Assembly (NCBI GenBank): GCA_029862935.1
Contig: JAOTWK010000199.1
Location: forward strand, 1 to 6,602
Origin: Gemmatimonadota bacterium
GTDB taxonomy: Bacteria; Gemmatimonadota; Gemmatimonadetes; Gemmatimonadales; GWC2-71-9
Reading direction: 5' to 3'
DNA length: 6,602 nucleotides
Of the stretch, positions 5,683 through 6,602 are shown one piece after another. The notes beneath the pieces were generated by a model. That model was not told where the DNA came from, did not search any database, and saw only the letters and a list, made by a program, of their open reading frames with translations. Position 1 is the stretch's first letter, and each line of letters opens with the position of its first letter. A program made the position numbers and the translations under genes.

Positions 5683-6579
5683 ATGGAACTCGTCCAGCTC
5701 ACCACCCGCAGTCCGTCTCCGCGTAAGCCGTCCTGGCTCAAGGTCAAGGCGCCCGGTGGTCGCAACTATGTCGACGTGAAGTCGATGATGCGCGAGCTTG
5801 GGCTCCACACGGTATGCGAAGAGGCGCATTGCCCGAACATCGGCGAGTGCTGGGAGCATCGGGCGGCCACATTCATGATCCTGGGGGACGTCTGCACGCG
5901 AAACTGCGCCTACTGCGCGGTCGCGCACGGCACGCCTCAGCCGTACGATCCCGATGAGCCGCGCCGGCTCGCCGAAGCCGTGACCCACATGGGGCTCGAG
6001 CACATCGTGATCACGAGCGTCGATCGCGACGATCTACCCAACGGCGGAGCGGAAGCGTTTGCCGGTTGCGTGACGGGAATTCGCGCGCGCATGCCGAACG
6101 CGTCGGTTGAGCTGCTGATCCCGGACTTCAAGGGTGCCGATCCAGCGCTCCAGATCGTGGTCGACAGCAAGCCGGACATCCTCAATCACAACCTGGAGAC
6201 CATTGCACGGCTGTACCGGGTCGCCCGGCCAGGCGGCCGGTACGATCGCGCGTTGCGTCTGTTGCGCCGTGCCAAAGAGATGGACCCCTCGCTCATGACC
6301 AAGTCCGGACTCATGTGCGGGTTGGGTGAGGAGTGGGACGAGCTCGTCATCGCCATGGGTGATCTGCGGGAACAGGACGTCGACATCCTCACTGTCGGAC
6401 AGTACCTGCGACCGTCCGACGGCCACCTCCCGGTGGCTCGATTCTATACTCCTGAGGAGTTTGCAGAACTTCGCGCCATCGGACAGTCCATGGGATATCG
6501 CCACGTCGAGGCGGGCCCGCTGGTTCGCTCCTCCTACCACGCATGGGAACAGGTGCAGCGCGCGGGCGTCACCGCGTAG
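5683..6579 (+). CDS. lipA: Lipoyl synthase LipA (radical SAM)
   Basis: LipA is a radical SAM iron-sulfur enzyme that inserts two sulfur atoms into octanoyl groups on the lipoyl domains of the 2-oxoacid dehydrogenase E2 and glycine cleavage H proteins. The 298 residues cover the whole enzyme. The N-terminal KPSWLKVKAPGGRNY is the usual entry. C45, C50 and C56 (CEEAHCPNIGEC) hold the auxiliary 4Fe-4S cluster that is sacrificed for sulfur. C71, C75 and C78 (CTRNCAYC) are the SAM-binding radical motif, and RSSYHA at 282-287 supplies the serine ligand of the auxiliary cluster. DRDDLPNGGAEAFAGC and TVGQYLRPSDGHLPV are also conserved. I chose the ATG at 5683 because the protein is fully family-like from there; the frame is open as far back as 5398, but that stretch overlaps thiO. 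No clear ribosome-binding site is visible. lipB is not in the window, so octanoylation may be encoded elsewhere. Confidence 0.98.
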   Translation: MELVQLTTRSPSPRKPSWLKVKAPGGRNYVDVKSMMRELGLHTVCEEAHCPNIGECWEHRAATFMILGDVCTRNCAYCAVAHGTPQPYDPDEPRRLAEAVTHMGLEHIVITSVDRDDLPNGGAEAFAGCVTGIRARMPNASVELLIPDFKGADPALQIVVDSKPDILNHNLETIARLYRVARPGGRYDRALRLLRRAKEMDPSLMTKSGLMCGLGEEWDELVIAMGDLREQDVDILTVGQYLRPSDGHLPVARFYTPEEFAELRAIGQSMGYRHVEAGPLVRSSYHAWEQVQRAGVTA

Positions 6580-6602
6580 CGCACACCTGAAGACATCACG
6601 CG

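Overview
The window is a compact, GC-rich bacterial chromosome segment with ten protein-coding genes on both strands. I see no RNA genes, mobile elements, CRISPR arrays or long repeats. Gene spacing is tight and all gaps are about 125 bases or less. Four of the ten genes appear to start with GTG. The secreted protein at 3355-4134 has a signal peptide ending in Leu-Ala-Ala-Gln, and there is a lipobox protein and a two-helix membrane protein, so a diderm envelope is likely. The codon usage, the AAQ-type signal peptide and the mix of families would suit Gemmatimonadota or a related group, but this is an inference and no phylogenetic marker was searched.

Layout. (1) 13-1151, minus strand: a three-gene operon encoding an FmdB-type zinc-ribbon protein of 54 residues, a coiled-coil PspA/IM30-like protein, and a protein with a RemA/RemB (DUF370)-like N-terminus and a UVR-like C-terminal helix. 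A plausible sigma-70 promoter lies at 1185-1213. (2) 1253-1750, plus: a small predicted lipoprotein of unknown function. (3) 1770-2483, minus: a 237-residue soluble protein I do not recognise, convergent with the lipoprotein and divergent from the next operon. (4) 2609-4134, plus: a family 2 glycosyltransferase overlapping by ATGA with a secreted DUF3108-type protein, a translationally coupled pair probably concerned with the envelope. (5) 4211-4423, minus: a 70-residue membrane protein. A perfect 11-bp hairpin between it and the DUF3108 gene probably terminates transcription. (6) 4499-6579, plus: a ThiO-type glycine oxidase, then lipoyl synthase LipA.

How they work together. The clearest biochemistry is at the right end. 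ThiO makes the imine of glyoxylate from glycine (used for the thiazole of thiamine in aerobes), and LipA inserts sulfur into protein-bound octanoyl groups to make lipoate, the cofactor of the pyruvate and 2-oxoglutarate dehydrogenases and of glycine cleavage. The left operon looks regulatory or stress-related, but no member has a certain function. No strong case for a wholly new system can be made from this sequence. The FmdB/PspA-like/RemA-like operon is the best candidate for follow-up, then the unrecognised 237-residue protein next to the glycosyltransferase.
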